Assembly (NCBI RefSeq): GCF_003049665.1
Contig: NZ_PYWM01000015.1
Location: forward strand, 52,807-116,806
Length of the DNA stretch: 64,000 nt
Source: Lysinibacillus mangiferihumi
GTDB lineage: Bacteria > Bacillota > Bacilli > Bacillales_A > Planococcaceae
Direction: 5' to 3'
The notes under the pieces were generated by a model that was not told the origin of the DNA, ran no database searches, and was given only the letters and a program-made list of their open reading frames with translations. Within the stretch, counting starts at the first letter, position 1. Each line of letters opens with the position of its first letter. Both the position numbers and the translations under genes were made by a program. Of the stretch, positions 46,893 to 56,818 are shown piece after piece.

Positions 46893-47157
46893 AAGGTTCA
46901 ACTGTGTAATGATTAACTGTTTTTCCACCTTCCTACGAATGATTTCGAAAAGGGAGGAAAGCCTCATGGAGTTGTCACGGAAATCTCGTTTATTCAGTAG
47001 AGCATTTTCCCCATGTAAGAGCTAACTGGAACAAAATGCTAGATTTCAGGGGATAATGATTCGATGTCTGGATAAATGCATGCTGTCAGTACATGGTACG
47101 AACGTTATTCGGATTCCTTGTGCCGATGCATAATCTATTCAAAAAGGAGCGAAATGT

Positions 47158-48642
47158 ATGGAACATGACAGGAATTATTTGAAATCCCCTGATTTACTTC
47201 CAGTGACACATCAACAAAGAAATATTGGAACATTCGGTTTTGCAGTCATTTGGATAGGAATGGCTATTGTACTAGCCGCATTTGCAATTGGTGGTTCTGC
47301 TATTATGAGTTTACCTTTGCCAATGGTTATTTTAGCTACATTGATTGGCTCTTGTTTAATCGGTGTATTTATGACATTAATTGGTGATATCGGGATTGAG
47401 CATGGCTTATCCTTTCCTGTATATATGCGTGCTCCATTCGGTACATTTGGAACACATATTCCATCGTTAGTGCGAGGCGTGACAGCAGCCTGTTGGTTTG
47501 GTATAAACACCTATTTCGGAGCTCTGGCTATCAATGGCATTCTCAATTTACTTTTTGGTTTTAATAATTGGTTTCTATGTTTTCTAGTCTTTGCTGCCCT
47601 ACAATTACTTAATACTTCGTTAGGTATTAAATCAATTGAGCGATTTGCAGATTTAGCGGCGCCCATTATTATTTTAATTTCCTGCTGGATGTATATAACA
47701 TTAGCAGATGCGGCCACAACACAAGGCAAAGATGTGTGGTCTTGGGTTGAGACGCCAACTACGGGTGTAGCGGCTTTTACAGCCTTTATGATTGTTATCA
47801 TGGCAAATATGGGATTCTGGGCTACGTTAGCCGCTGATATGCCATCATTGTCTCGCTTCTTTAAAGCACCAAAAAATGAGCGCAACTGGTTTAAACGGAA
47901 CAAAACCCAGTTAGTCGGTTCTTTAATTGTCATGCCCATCACCAATACATTTATCGTTACAATAGGCGCCGTTTGTTATATGGCTGTAGCATCTGCAGAT
48001 CCAATCAATGCATTACAGCAAAGTGCAAGTGGCTTGATACTTGGAATTTTATTATTAATGATTGTTTTAGCACAATGGTCAACGAATACTTCTGCTAATG
48101 TGATTCCAGCAGCTACTATTTTCTCTAATATTGGCGGCCCAAAAGTACCGTTCTGGGTTGGCGTTGTAATTGCGGGTGTAATAGGAATTCTTGCACAGCC
48201 ATGGAGCTTATTTAATGTTTTAGTCAATGCGCTCTTAATTATAGGTGGTATTTTAACAGCCATTGTTGGTATTTTATACGCAGATTATTATTTAATTCGA
48301 AAACGACGCATCAATGTCAAAGATTTGTATGAGCTAAACGGTCAATTCAAATATATGAATGGCTTTAATTTAGCTGGCTTAATCGCTTGGGTTATCGGCG
48401 GTGTTATTGCAAATATTTTCTCTGCTTATTCATCACTAGTTGGTTTTATCGTTGGAGCGTTGGTTTACTATGTGTTAGCGAAGTACTGGTGGTTTAAAAA
48501 GTATCCTCAAGCTGAATTAGAAGATCCAAGTGATGCGAAGTATTTAGGGATTACAGTTGGTCATAACTTGGATGAACTTTTTGGGCAAGATTGGATGCCA
48601 CAGCCCACAGGTGGCTCAGATGACGTGGAGACAGTAGATTAA
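47158..48642 (+). CDS. NCS1 family nucleobase transporter (uracil/allantoin/cytosine permease type)
   Basis: 494 residues with about 12 membrane helices. The family segments are SLPLPMVILATLIGSCLIGV near the N-terminus, HGLSFPVYMRAPFGTFGTHIPSLVRG (residues about 78-104) and TNTSANVIPAATIFSNIGG. AAAAAGGAGCG precedes the ATG. At the end of the pyrimidine operon it most likely imports uracil, thymine or a dihydro derivative; the family alone does not tell. The 265-base gap before it shows no gene. Confidence 0.9.
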   Translation: MEHDRNYLKSPDLLPVTHQQRNIGTFGFAVIWIGMAIVLAAFAIGGSAIMSLPLPMVILATLIGSCLIGVFMTLIGDIGIEHGLSFPVYMRAPFGTFGTHIPSLVRGVTAACWFGINTYFGALAINGILNLLFGFNNWFLCFLVFAALQLLNTSLGIKSIERFADLAAPIIILISCWMYITLADAATTQGKDVWSWVETPTTGVAAFTAFMIVIMANMGFWATLAADMPSLSRFFKAPKNERNWFKRNKTQLVGSLIVMPITNTFIVTIGAVCYMAVASADPINALQQSASGLILGILLLMIVLAQWSTNTSANVIPAATIFSNIGGPKVPFWVGVVIAGVIGILAQPWSLFNVLVNALLIIGGILTAIVGILYADYYLIRKRRINVKDLYELNGQFKYMNGFNLAGLIAWVIGGVIANIFSAYSSLVGFIVGALVYYVLAKYWWFKKYPQAELEDPSDAKYLGITVGHNLDELFGQDWMPQPTGGSDDVETVD

Positions 48643-48698
48643 ACGGAACCACTTTTAGAAATAAAAGGTGCTGATTAGTAGAGAGAAGGGGTGAGCGC

Positions 48699-48908
48699 AT
48701 GTCAGATTTTTTACAAAGTACGGAAGAAATAAAGAAAGTTGATGACTTTTTAGACAGCGGCTTTAAAATACAATATGTCTATGAAAACTTAAGTGGCATG
48801 TTTGTAGAGTTTGCACGGCAGGAAGAAGTTGTACATTTGCAAATTCTTACAGCGGATGCCCGCAAATATTTCGCCGCAAAACTTCAGGAACAAACCTTAT
48901 TGCAATAG
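48699..48908 (+). CDS. Small hypothetical protein at the end of the pyrimidine operon
   Basis: 69 residues, soluble, with acidic N-terminal half (STEEIKKVDDFLDSGFKI) and a short strand-rich end. AGAGAAGGGGTGAGCGC gives a clear ribosome binding site. It lies 56 bases after the transporter gene and is followed by a terminator, so it is likely the last gene of the operon. I do not recognise its family. It may be a small accessory or regulatory protein of this pathway. Confidence 0.65.
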   Translation: MSDFLQSTEEIKKVDDFLDSGFKIQYVYENLSGMFVEFARQEEVVHLQILTADARKYFAAKLQEQTLLQ

Positions 48909-48914
48909 CTATTG

Positions 48915-48963
48915 CGTAAACCGCAACCTCTGCTACCACGCAGATTGTTGCGGCTTACGTTTT
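48915..48963 (+). terminator. Terminator of the pyrimidine operon
   Basis: CGTAAACCGCAAC (48915-48927) pairs with GTTGCGGCTTACG (48947-48959) with one mismatch. An inner TCTGC/GCAGA stem and TTTTG follow. It is a strong two-part hairpin. Confidence 0.7.
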
Positions 48964-49030
48964 GTGCGTTTCCACAAGGGCAACACAGCTTTTAAATTGT
49001 TTGCAAATTGTTTGAGTGACTGGCACGCAT

Positions 49031-50416
49031 TTAATTCATCGTGCTATGCTTTCGGCCATATACAAAGTACACTATTAAACCGAATACAAACCAAAGTCCA
49101 CAAGCAATCCATGTATGAATAGATAGCTGGGAAATTAAAAATAAGCACATCAAGAATGACAGAATCGGTAGTACAGGGAAGAACGGTACTTTAAAACCAC
49201 CTGATGGAATATTTTTGTTTTTGCGTAAATAAATGACGCCTATCGAAACGATTGTGAAAGCTACTAGCGTCCCCATATTGACAAGTTCCGTAAGCTTTGA
49301 TAACGGGACAAAGCCAGCGCAAAAGGCTACAAGGATAGCGAATACCCAAGTGTTCTTTACAGGGGTTTTAAACTTAGGACTCAGTTCAGCCATACTTTTT
49401 GGCAGTAAACCATCACGACCTAAAGCATATAGCAAGCGTGTCCCTCCATAGGACATGACAAGGATAACCGTCATCATACCGACTACTGCACCAAGGGAAA
49501 TAATACCCGCAATCCAGTCTTGATGAACAAGTTGCATAACATAGCTGACCGGATCACTAACGTTTAAATCAGTGTAGGGCACCATACCTGTTAATACAAG
49601 TGAAACAACAACATAAAGAACTGTACATATTAATAAGGAGCCAATAATACCTATTGGCATATTACGTTGGGGATTTTTTACTTCTTCAGCTGCTGATGAA
49701 ACAGCATCAAATCCAAGATAAGCGAAAAATACAAGGGCAGCGCCACTTAATACACCACTTACGCCAAATGGTAGAAACGGTTGCCAATTTGTGGGTTCCA
49801 CGTAAAATACACCAACGCCAATAAATAGTAAAATGACGCCCACTTTCAAAAAGACCATAATGGAATTTAATCGAGTGGATTCTTTTATGCCTAGCATTAA
49901 GAAAAAGGCTGTGGCAAAAATAATAACGATGGCAGGTAAATTGATATACGTACCAACGGCAGGGTTAAATGACCCTGAGATTGCTGTTGGCAGCGATATA
50001 TTAAAGCCAGCAAGGAGCGCACTTAAATACGATGACCATCCAGTTGCGACCGCTGCAACGGCTAATCCATACTCTAATAACAGTGCCCAGCCAACTAGCC
50101 AAGCAACGATTTCGCCAAATACAATGTAGCCATACGTATAGGCACTCCCTGTGACAGGTACGCTTGAAGCAAACTCAGAATAGCACATACCTGCTAATGC
50201 ACAAACAATAGCGGCTATGATAAATGAAAAAACAATTCCTGGCCCTGCATGGGTAGCTGACACCGTTCCAGGCAAGATAAATATCCCTGTGCCAACAATT
50301 GCGCCAACCCCAAGCAAAATCAGGTCAAAAGCACCTAACGATTGTTTGAGCTGAATGGTTCCTTCCTTTTTCAATAAATCCGCTATATTTTTTCTTCTAA
50401 ATAATAAATTTCTCAC
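49031..50416 (-). CDS. APC-family amino-acid permease (YfnA/CAT type)
   Basis: 461 residues, about 12 membrane helices. The N-terminal signature LGVGAIVGTGIFILPGTVSA and CYSEFASSVPVTGSAYTYGY put it in the cationic-amino-acid-transporter branch. The start is a GTG at 50416 with AAGAGG eight bases before it; an ATG two bases upstream is out of frame and reads ATG-TGA. The substrate is not certain. It is convergent with the pyrimidine operon. Confidence 0.9.
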   Translation of the reverse strand: MRNLLFRRKNIADLLKKEGTIQLKQSLGAFDLILLGVGAIVGTGIFILPGTVSATHAGPGIVFSFIIAAIVCALAGMCYSEFASSVPVTGSAYTYGYIVFGEIVAWLVGWALLLEYGLAVAAVATGWSSYLSALLAGFNISLPTAISGSFNPAVGTYINLPAIVIIFATAFFLMLGIKESTRLNSIMVFLKVGVILLFIGVGVFYVEPTNWQPFLPFGVSGVLSGAALVFFAYLGFDAVSSAAEEVKNPQRNMPIGIIGSLLICTVLYVVVSLVLTGMVPYTDLNVSDPVSYVMQLVHQDWIAGIISLGAVVGMMTVILVMSYGGTRLLYALGRDGLLPKSMAELSPKFKTPVKNTWVFAILVAFCAGFVPLSKLTELVNMGTLVAFTIVSIGVIYLRKNKNIPSGGFKVPFFPVLPILSFLMCLFLISQLSIHTWIACGLWFVFGLIVYFVYGRKHSTMN

Positions 50417-50936
50417 ATGAAAGCCTCTTTTTCTTAGAAATATGTAAAAATCTTATACTTTTTTGACATTCAGGTCAATTATTTTTACGAATTCGAAGTG
50501 AAATTGGTCGAATTTTAAGAAATATTAAAATCTAAAGAAAAGAAAGAAGGTTTTTAGTATAAAAATGATAATTATGAATATTCCGAAATATTAATACCGT
50601 TAAAAAGAGAAGGAATTTTAACGATATTATTACGCTACTAATATAGTAATTGAGCGTGCGTTATACATGGGAAAAGCAGGTAGTAATTTTAAGAATGTCT
50701 GTTTCTATAGAACATTTATTATGTGCTTATAACTTGATACATATGGATTGTTGACTTCTTTAGTAGTGTCTAGGTAAAACTGTTTTCAAAGAGGGTATTA
50801 AATCGTGTATTTATTATATTAAAATTTAAAAAATATTGTTTTTCCTAAAAATACATTTGTGTTTTTGAGAAGAATTTATTATTATTTATAAAGTAATTTA
50901 TCGTTCTTATATTAAGATAGAAAGAGGCGTATTCAA
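50417..50936. other. AT-rich divergent region between two permease genes
   Basis: 520 bases without an ORF of note. A palindrome TTGAC-ATTCAG-GTCAA at 50463-50478 lies just upstream of the minus-strand permease start and may be its operator. The remainder is AT-rich sequence typical of promoter regions, with no single clear promoter. Confidence 0.45.
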
Positions 50937-52310
50937 GTGGCAAACAAAGAATTAAAGAGAGGGCTGGAGGCGCGACATATTCAAATGATCGCTCTAGGTG
51001 GTACGATTGGTGTAGGCCTATTTATGGGTTCCGCTAGCGCTATCCAGTGGACTGGGCCATCCGTGCTCCTTGCATATGCTATCTCGGGCATTTTTATATT
51101 TTTCATCATGCGAGCTATGGGTGAGATGCTCTATGTAGAGCCAAGTACTGGATCTTTTGCAACATTCGGTTATAAATATATTCACCCATTGGCGGGTTAT
51201 TTAACTGCGTGGAGTAACTGGTTTCAGTGGGTTATCGTTGGGATGTCTGAAATTATAGCAGTCGGAACATATATGCAATATTGGTATCCTGATTTACCAG
51301 CATGGATTCCTGGGTTAATTGCTATGGTTATACTAGGTGTAGCAAACTTTATTTCTGTTAAATCATTTGGGGAATTCGAATTTTGGTTTGCAATGATTAA
51401 GATCGTCACAATTGTGCTTATGATTGTGGCTGGTGTTGGCCTTATTTTCTTTGGGTTTGGAAATGACGGTATGCCAATCGGTTTATCCAATCTGTGGTCA
51501 CATGGTGGCTTCTTCACAGGTGGTTGGACAGGTTTCTTCTTTGCATTATCTTTAGTCGTGGCGGCTTACCAAGGGGTAGAGCTTATCGGGATTACGGCTG
51601 GAGAAGCAAAAAATCCGCAAAAAACCATTACCAATGCTATCCAAAGTATTATTTGGCGCATTTTAATTTTCTATATCGGTGCGATTTTTGTTATTGTAAC
51701 GGTTTACCCGTGGGATGAGTTAGGAACGATTGGTAGTCCGTTTGTTGCTACTTTTGCTAAGGTAGGGATTACGGCAGCGGCTGGTATTATTAACTTTGTC
51801 GTAATTACAGCAGCTATGAGTGGCTGTAATAGTGGTATTTACAGTGCGGGACGTATGCTTTATACACTTGCTATGAATGGTCAAGCACCTAAGTTTTTTG
51901 CAAAGATTTCAAATAACGGTGTTCCCATTTTAGGTACTGCTGGCGTATTAGTTGGGTTAGTCGTTGGTGTTATTTTAAGTTATATTGCACCAGAAAACCT
52001 ATTTGTTTATGTTTATAGTGCCAGCGTACTTCCTGGGATGATTCCTTGGTTTATTATTTTAATTAGTCAAATTCGGTTTAGAAAAGTAAAAGCAGCGCAA
52101 ATGGAAAACCACCCATTTAAAACGCCTTTAGCTCCTTTGACAAACTACGCAACCATCGCGTTTTTAGTTATGGTGCTTATCGGTATGTGGTTTAATGAGG
52201 ATACGCGTGTTTCGTTAATTGTAGGGATTGCTTTCCTGATACTTGTAACACTTAGTTATTATGTGTTTGGTATTGGAAAAGAAAGACCTGCTGACAAGCG
52301 TACTAAATAA
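50937..52310 (+). CDS. AAT-family amino-acid permease
   Basis: 457 residues, about 12 membrane helices. [29 protein letters not shown] (from about residue 5) is the signature of the AAT group, and [20 protein letters not shown] and [17 protein letters not shown] follow. Close relatives carry neutral amino acids or D-Ala/D-Ser/Gly. The start is a GTG with AAAGAGGCG upstream. A perfect terminator closes the gene. Confidence 0.9.
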   Translation: MANKELKRGLEARHIQMIALGGTIGVGLFMGSASAIQWTGPSVLLAYAISGIFIFFIMRAMGEMLYVEPSTGSFATFGYKYIHPLAGYLTAWSNWFQWVIVGMSEIIAVGTYMQYWYPDLPAWIPGLIAMVILGVANFISVKSFGEFEFWFAMIKIVTIVLMIVAGVGLIFFGFGNDGMPIGLSNLWSHGGFFTGGWTGFFFALSLVVAAYQGVELIGITAGEAKNPQKTITNAIQSIIWRILIFYIGAIFVIVTVYPWDELGTIGSPFVATFAKVGITAAAGIINFVVITAAMSGCNSGIYSAGRMLYTLAMNGQAPKFFAKISNNGVPILGTAGVLVGLVVGVILSYIAPENLFVYVYSASVLPGMIPWFIILISQIRFRKVKAAQMENHPFKTPLAPLTNYATIAFLVMVLIGMWFNEDTRVSLIVGIAFLILVTLSYYVFGIGKERPADKRTK

Positions 52311-52313
52311 TCG

Positions 52314-52355
52314 AAAAAGGATGTATCTCTTTAATTTGAGATACATCCTTTTTTT
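52314..52355 (+). terminator. Intrinsic terminator after the AAT permease
   Basis: GGATGTATCTC pairs with GAGATACATCC around TTTAATTT, flanked by five A and seven T. It is strong and probably bidirectional. Confidence 0.9.
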
Positions 52356-52478
52356 ATAGTAGAATCAAGATTTTTTTAGAGAGGTTTCATACATAGTTAT
52401 TCAAAAAAGGGATAAGCTACATAAAGAAATATGTTGTGTCCATGATACATACAGGCGTTTAACGGGGGTTGGAATGGC

Positions 52479-53873
52479 ATGGAAGAAAGAGAACAGCAAG
52501 TAATTGACCAGATAAAGGACAAGGTTCAAGAAATTGATGATGTCGTTATAAAAGAGATGGTTACGGATGTAGGAGATGCTACAATTATCTATTTCTCTTC
52601 TCTTATCGAGAAAATGACATTACAATCGATGGTTTTCATACCGTTAGCGAACCATGTTAATCAAATTTTTCAAGTATCTGAAGCATTAGAATTAGATGAT
52701 GTGGATTTGATTTTGCAAAAATTAGATGCAGGCCAAACCTTATTGTTTTTTCATAAAACAGCGCAACTACGAGTGATTGACACCTATAGTGCCCCTACAC
52801 GTTCGATTACAAATACAGAAACAGAGTCAACAGTTATTGGACCACAAGATGCTTTTACTGAATCATTAGAGACCAATATTTCATTAGTAAAAAGACGGAT
52901 TCAAAATCCAATGTTAAAAAATGAAACACGCACTGTAGGAACGGAAACCAATATTAAAATTTCAATTTTATATATAGACAATATCGTAAATAAAGAAAAT
53001 TTAGACACGCTGCGAGAGCGAATCAATCAAATACAATTCCCTTTTTTTACAGATATATCAGAGCTCAAGCAACTGATTGAAGATAATCCGTTATCTCCTT
53101 TCCCACAGCATTATATGAGCGTACGACCAGATAGTGTTAGTCAGTATCTTATTGATGGAAGAATCGTGATTTTTATGGACAATAGTCAGGCTGCGATTGT
53201 TTGTCCTACATCCTTTTTTGAAATGTTTGTTTCGGTCGAAGATTATTATAACCGTTGGACAACAGCCTCATTATTACGAATGCTTCGATTTTTTGGCTTT
53301 TTCCTAACCATTATGATTACGCCGATGTATATCTCTGCTTTAACATTTCATCCTGAAGTATTACCTTATGAGCTTTTGTTAAATCTTCAGGAATCCAGAA
53401 GTAAAGTTCCATTTCCGCCACTAATAGAAGTATTGTTTATTGAATTAATTATTGAAGTGCTGCGTGAAGCAGGTTCGCGAATGCCTGCTAAAGTTGGTCA
53501 AACGATTGGTATCGTTGGAGGTATCGTGATCGGTACAGCAGCTGTTGAAGCGGGATTGCTTAGTAATATTCTAATTGTATTGGTTGCGACATCTGCCTTA
53601 CTGTCATTTTTACCACCGATCTTTTTATTGAGTAATACAAGTAGATTTATTCGTTATATTTTTATTTTGTCTGCTGGTCTGTTTGGGTTATACGGATTAA
53701 TGCTAGCATTTGCATGGCTATTTGCTCATTTATTACGATTAAATTCATTAGGAACACCGTATATGTCACCGGTTGTTCCTCGTAATGCCAGTGATTTATT
53801 CGATAGTATTATTCGATTTCCAACCAAATATTTAAAAACTAAGAAGGGTATTTCTAGAGCACAAAAAAAATAA
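52479..53873 (+). CDS. Spore germination receptor subunit A (GerAA family)
   Basis: 464 residues. The soluble N-terminal domain (about 1-245) is followed by the membrane part with FFGFFLTIMITPMYISALTFH, then VPFPPLIEVLFIELIIEVLREAG and VGGIVIGTAAVEAGLLSNIL, which are hallmarks of the GerA family. A GGGGGTTGGAATGGC stretch precedes the ATG. With the next two genes it forms a germinant receptor in the spore inner membrane. The germinant cannot be told from the sequence. Confidence 0.94.
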   Translation: MEEREQQVIDQIKDKVQEIDDVVIKEMVTDVGDATIIYFSSLIEKMTLQSMVFIPLANHVNQIFQVSEALELDDVDLILQKLDAGQTLLFFHKTAQLRVIDTYSAPTRSITNTETESTVIGPQDAFTESLETNISLVKRRIQNPMLKNETRTVGTETNIKISILYIDNIVNKENLDTLRERINQIQFPFFTDISELKQLIEDNPLSPFPQHYMSVRPDSVSQYLIDGRIVIFMDNSQAAIVCPTSFFEMFVSVEDYYNRWTTASLLRMLRFFGFFLTIMITPMYISALTFHPEVLPYELLLNLQESRSKVPFPPLIEVLFIELIIEVLREAGSRMPAKVGQTIGIVGGIVIGTAAVEAGLLSNILIVLVATSALLSFLPPIFLLSNTSRFIRYIFILSAGLFGLYGLMLAFAWLFAHLLRLNSLGTPYMSPVVPRNASDLFDSIIRFPTKYLKTKKGISRAQKK

Positions 53874-53903
53874 CAGCTTTTGTAGCATTTGAGGTGGTTT
53901 TAG

Positions 53904-54995
53904 TTGAGTACAGGTAAGAGCAAGAAAAAGTTATTAAATGCATATCATGTTGTGTTTTTAGCACAAAGCGTCATGATTGGTACTGGTATTCTCTCCCTGC
54001 CTCAGCAACTTAGTTCTTTAGGCTATAGCCAAGCATTGATGCCATTGATTTTTGGTGTGATTGCAAGTGTTACACTTTACCCAATGATTTGGATTAATTC
54101 TAAATTTCCAAATGACAACCTATTTCGTATCAATGAAATCCTACTAGGTAAATGGTTAGGGAAATGTATCAATCTTTTTTTCGTTATTCAATTTCTCGTT
54201 TTTATTGCAGGTATTATTAGTAATTATATGCATCTAATTCAAAGTACTGCTCTTCAAGAACAAACCATTACGGGACCTGTTTTTTGTTTTTTATTATTGC
54301 TTATTTATATTGTCAGTGGAGGCATTAAATCAATTGCCCGTTTTTGTATCATGACATTTTTTCTAACGATAGGTTTTCTATATTTTACACATTGGGCATT
54401 TGAAAAGGGCGATATGAGTCACTTTTTACCTCTATTTAATTTTTTTAGTGTAAATGACTTTTATGAGGCATTAAAAAGAGGGTATTTATCAGTTCTAGGT
54501 TATGAATTAGTCATGTTTTATTTTCCCTACATTGTCGATCAGAAAAAAGCATTCCGTCATTCGTTAATTGGCATTTGGATTAGTATCTTACTTTGTTTTA
54601 TTACGACAGCGATTAGTGTTATGTATTATTCTGAATGGCAGCTAGAATATGTGGAATTTTCAGTACTAAACTTGTTTAAAGCTGGAGAGTTTTCGTTTAT
54701 TGAGAGAATTGATATTTTTGGCATTACATTATGGGTTTTTTTAATTTTATCGACAGTGGCTGCCTATTTATGGTGTGCAAAAAAAGGGGTAGAGACTTTA
54801 GTATCTAAAAAAAGTAATGTTTATTTGTACATCTTAGTTGCGATTATTTTCTTTGTTGTAAAAATGCCATCTTCCAGAGAATTTCAAGATAAATTATTTA
54901 CAAGTGCCAATTATGTTGGCTATATGTTAATTCTTTGGCCAGTATTATTAATGATGGTTTATGTACTTCGAAAAAAGAAGCAGGTGCAAGTATGA
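53904..54995 (+). CDS. Spore germination receptor subunit B (GerAB family, APC fold)
   Basis: 363 residues with about ten membrane helices. The N-terminal VVFLAQSVMIGTGILSLPQQ is typical for GerAB proteins, which have the amino-acid-permease fold and bind the germinant. The start is a TTG with GAGGTGG eight bases before it. It lies 30 bases after the A subunit gene and overlaps the C subunit gene by four bases (ATGA). Confidence 0.93.
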   Translation: MSTGKSKKKLLNAYHVVFLAQSVMIGTGILSLPQQLSSLGYSQALMPLIFGVIASVTLYPMIWINSKFPNDNLFRINEILLGKWLGKCINLFFVIQFLVFIAGIISNYMHLIQSTALQEQTITGPVFCFLLLLIYIVSGGIKSIARFCIMTFFLTIGFLYFTHWAFEKGDMSHFLPLFNFFSVNDFYEALKRGYLSVLGYELVMFYFPYIVDQKKAFRHSLIGIWISILLCFITTAISVMYYSEWQLEYVEFSVLNLFKAGEFSFIERIDIFGITLWVFLILSTVAAYLWCAKKGVETLVSKKSNVYLYILVAIIFFVVKMPSSREFQDKLFTSANYVGYMLILWPVLLMMVYVLRKKKQVQV

Positions 54996-56104
54996 GCAGA
55001 AAACTTCTTTATGTAACTCTTTGTATCCAACTATTCGTTTTAGCCGCCTGTACGGAAAAAGAAATAAAAGTTCCGCTTGAAGATGTCGGAATGGTGGGCA
55101 TTATCGCATTTGATTATATTGATAAGGATAGTATGAAATTAACCGTCGCCATTCCTCAATATTCACCTGAAGCGCAACGTAGTACGCAAACTTTTTCTGT
55201 GACTACGGAGCTTGTTTCAAATGGCATTGTGGAAATAGAAAAACTTTCAGACAAAAAAATTGTTTTTAATCAGTTACGCGTTGTGTTGTTTAATGAAGAG
55301 TTCGCACGTCAAGGCAATATTCGAAAAGTGCTTCAGCATTTATACCGAAATGCCGAAGTTGGTAATAAAGTACTTATCGCCATTGTGAAGGAAAAAGGAG
55401 AGGAAATGCTGAAATATAATTATCCCGATAAACCGAATATTAATTTCTATTTAAACGATTTATTGCAACCTAGCATTAATACAGCATTTAATCCTAATAC
55501 GAACATCCATGATTTTATGTATACCATTTCGAATCCGGTATTTGATCCTACTATACCGTTTATTGATAAAAATAGTGACAAAATCGAAATAAAAGGGATT
55601 GCTGTATTTAAAGGTAACCAGATGATTGAATTGATCACGCCAAATGAGGCACTCATTATTCAGGCAATTCAAGGGAAAAAAAATCTTGCGCCATTGGATA
55701 TTAATATGGAACAGGGGCATGGCAAAGAAAAGTTATTGATTGACTTAGTGGAAAATGATGTGCATATTGAGAGCAATAAAAATATGCATTCACCTAAACT
55801 CACGATAGCATTAACAATCAAAGGAACATTAAGTGAATACAAAGGTGCACGAGAAAATGATTTATTTACCATAGAAAGTTTAGCGGATTTAGAAAAAGAC
55901 GTGAATAAAGAGTTGGAGCAAGATATTAAAAAGTTTTTAGATAAACTCAATGAATGGCAAGTAGATCCAAGTGGTCTTAGTGAATATTTCCGAATGTACC
56001 ATCGCGGAAAATGGACAACTGAAAAGAAGCGGGAGATTATTAGTAAAGTAGCAATTGATGTACAGGTGAAAACATCCATCATTAGTACAGGGACATTAAA
56101 ATAA
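54992..56104 (+). CDS. Spore germination receptor subunit C (GerAC family lipoprotein)
   Basis: 370 residues from the ATG at 54992, which overlaps the gerAB stop. The N-terminal lipoprotein signal ends in the lipobox LFVLAAC, giving a lipidated Cys at about residue 19. The three-domain GerAC body follows, with VGMVGIIAFDYIDKDSMKLT and the C-terminal EQDIKKFLDKLNEWQVDPSG. It completes the A-B-C receptor operon. The region after it is the duplicated pgeF tail, whose hairpin now serves as the operon terminator. Confidence 0.92.
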   Translation: MSRKLLYVTLCIQLFVLAACTEKEIKVPLEDVGMVGIIAFDYIDKDSMKLTVAIPQYSPEAQRSTQTFSVTTELVSNGIVEIEKLSDKKIVFNQLRVVLFNEEFARQGNIRKVLQHLYRNAEVGNKVLIAIVKEKGEEMLKYNYPDKPNINFYLNDLLQPSINTAFNPNTNIHDFMYTISNPVFDPTIPFIDKNSDKIEIKGIAVFKGNQMIELITPNEALIIQAIQGKKNLAPLDINMEQGHGKEKLLIDLVENDVHIESNKNMHSPKLTIALTIKGTLSEYKGARENDLFTIESLADLEKDVNKELEQDIKKFLDKLNEWQVDPSGLSEYFRMYHRGKWTTEKKREIISKVAIDVQVKTSIISTGTLK

Positions 56105-56116
56105 ACTGATTCAGTA

Positions 56117-56355
56117 AAGAAAGTGCCACTATTAATAGGTATATGTTTACAACTATCATTAACACTACTGGGCTTGAAAGCTATAAAAAGGCAATTTATC
56201 ATTTGAAAAAGTGATAAATCGCCTTTTTTTTAGAATGATTTTCGCATAATAAAGCTTAAATGTCGGCCACATGTTTTGTCTTGACGGTAGGAGAAGCCTT
56301 CTTCACTAAGATACGTACATGTTTGATCAATCGTAATTTGTTGTGACGGAATGCC
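56117..56355. repeat. Duplicated segment containing the 3' end of pgeF, copy A
   Basis: 239 bases that repeat 57714-57951. From about 56138 onward the two copies differ by only four substitutions and one T in a T-run. The copy includes the pgeF terminator hairpin and the last about 40 codons of pgeF (minus strand). It ends abruptly after GACGGAATGCC, where sequence from the LuxR-type gene begins. Confidence 0.85.
56185..56230. terminator. Hairpin terminator in duplicated segment A
   Basis: AAAAAGGCAATTTATCA and TGATAAATCGCCTTTTTTT pair with one mismatch. It stands after gerAC and originated as the pgeF terminator. It works in both directions. Confidence 0.75.
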
Positions 56356-56627
56356 TGATAAGCTTTGGCAACAGCATGCACCGCGTATGTCCAATATCGA
56401 ATGGGATCATTATCGGCAGCATCAAGTGAAACCCAAGCAATAGCCTCTTCTTTATTTTTTAACCAGCTACTTAAAAAGGTAGTTTTCCCATAGAGTGCTA
56501 GTGCACGTAAAATCGTCATTTTTTTATAAGTATGATGCTGTAGAAGATTATTGAACTGCTTTCGTTCAATTAAATCAGGTGCGTTGTCTGGCAATTCTAA
56601 TTTAGTAAGTAATAATGTCGTAATTAT
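56256..56627 (-). pseudogene. Chimeric remnant: LuxR/MalT-type regulator 5' end fused to pgeF 3' end
   Basis: The first about 90 codons match the start of the regulator at 60338-62833: PDLIERKQ, TYKKMTILRALALYGKTTF (a damaged Walker A, normally APAGYGKT), VSLDAADNDPIRYWTYAVHA and AKAY. At about 56355 the sequence switches to the tail of pgeF, read in a wrong frame (KLRLIKHVRILV and so on) to a stop. The position of the regulator's ATG is occupied by ATA (56625-56627), so it probably has no start. It is a recombination scar, not a working gene. Confidence 0.8.
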
Positions 56628-56746
56628 GTTTTTCCTCCATTTTAAATAGTAGAAACTAGGAACTTAATGAAAGTTTAAGCAATGTAACAAAGGAGTGCTT
56701 TTGGCTTTTTATATATCGATCTGAAGTTTAATAAGGGAATTGGCTA

Positions 56747-56818
56747 ATGGCAAAAGTTTTAATGTGGCTGATTTATAAATACAGTAAATTGCTGTTTAAA
56801 GGGTTTGAAAAGAATTGA
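56747..56818 (+). CDS. Possible 23-residue cationic amphipathic peptide
   Basis: ATG at 56747 with AAGGGAA seven bases upstream encodes MAKVLMWLIYKYSKLLFKGF plus EKN, then TGA. The peptide is rich in K, L, I, W and F, and would form a positively charged amphipathic helix like leaderless bacteriocins, phenol-soluble modulins or small toxins. No immunity or transport gene is recognised beside it. It stands alone between the chimeric remnant and the secreted-protein gene. With so short an ORF, chance is a real alternative. Confidence 0.3.
   Translation: MAKVLMWLIYKYSKLLFKGFEKN

Noticed and set aside
55669..56202. Minus-strand ORF of 177 codons over the gerAC end
   Set aside because: It is antisense to the GerAC C-terminus, with no ribosome binding site and no recognisable domain.
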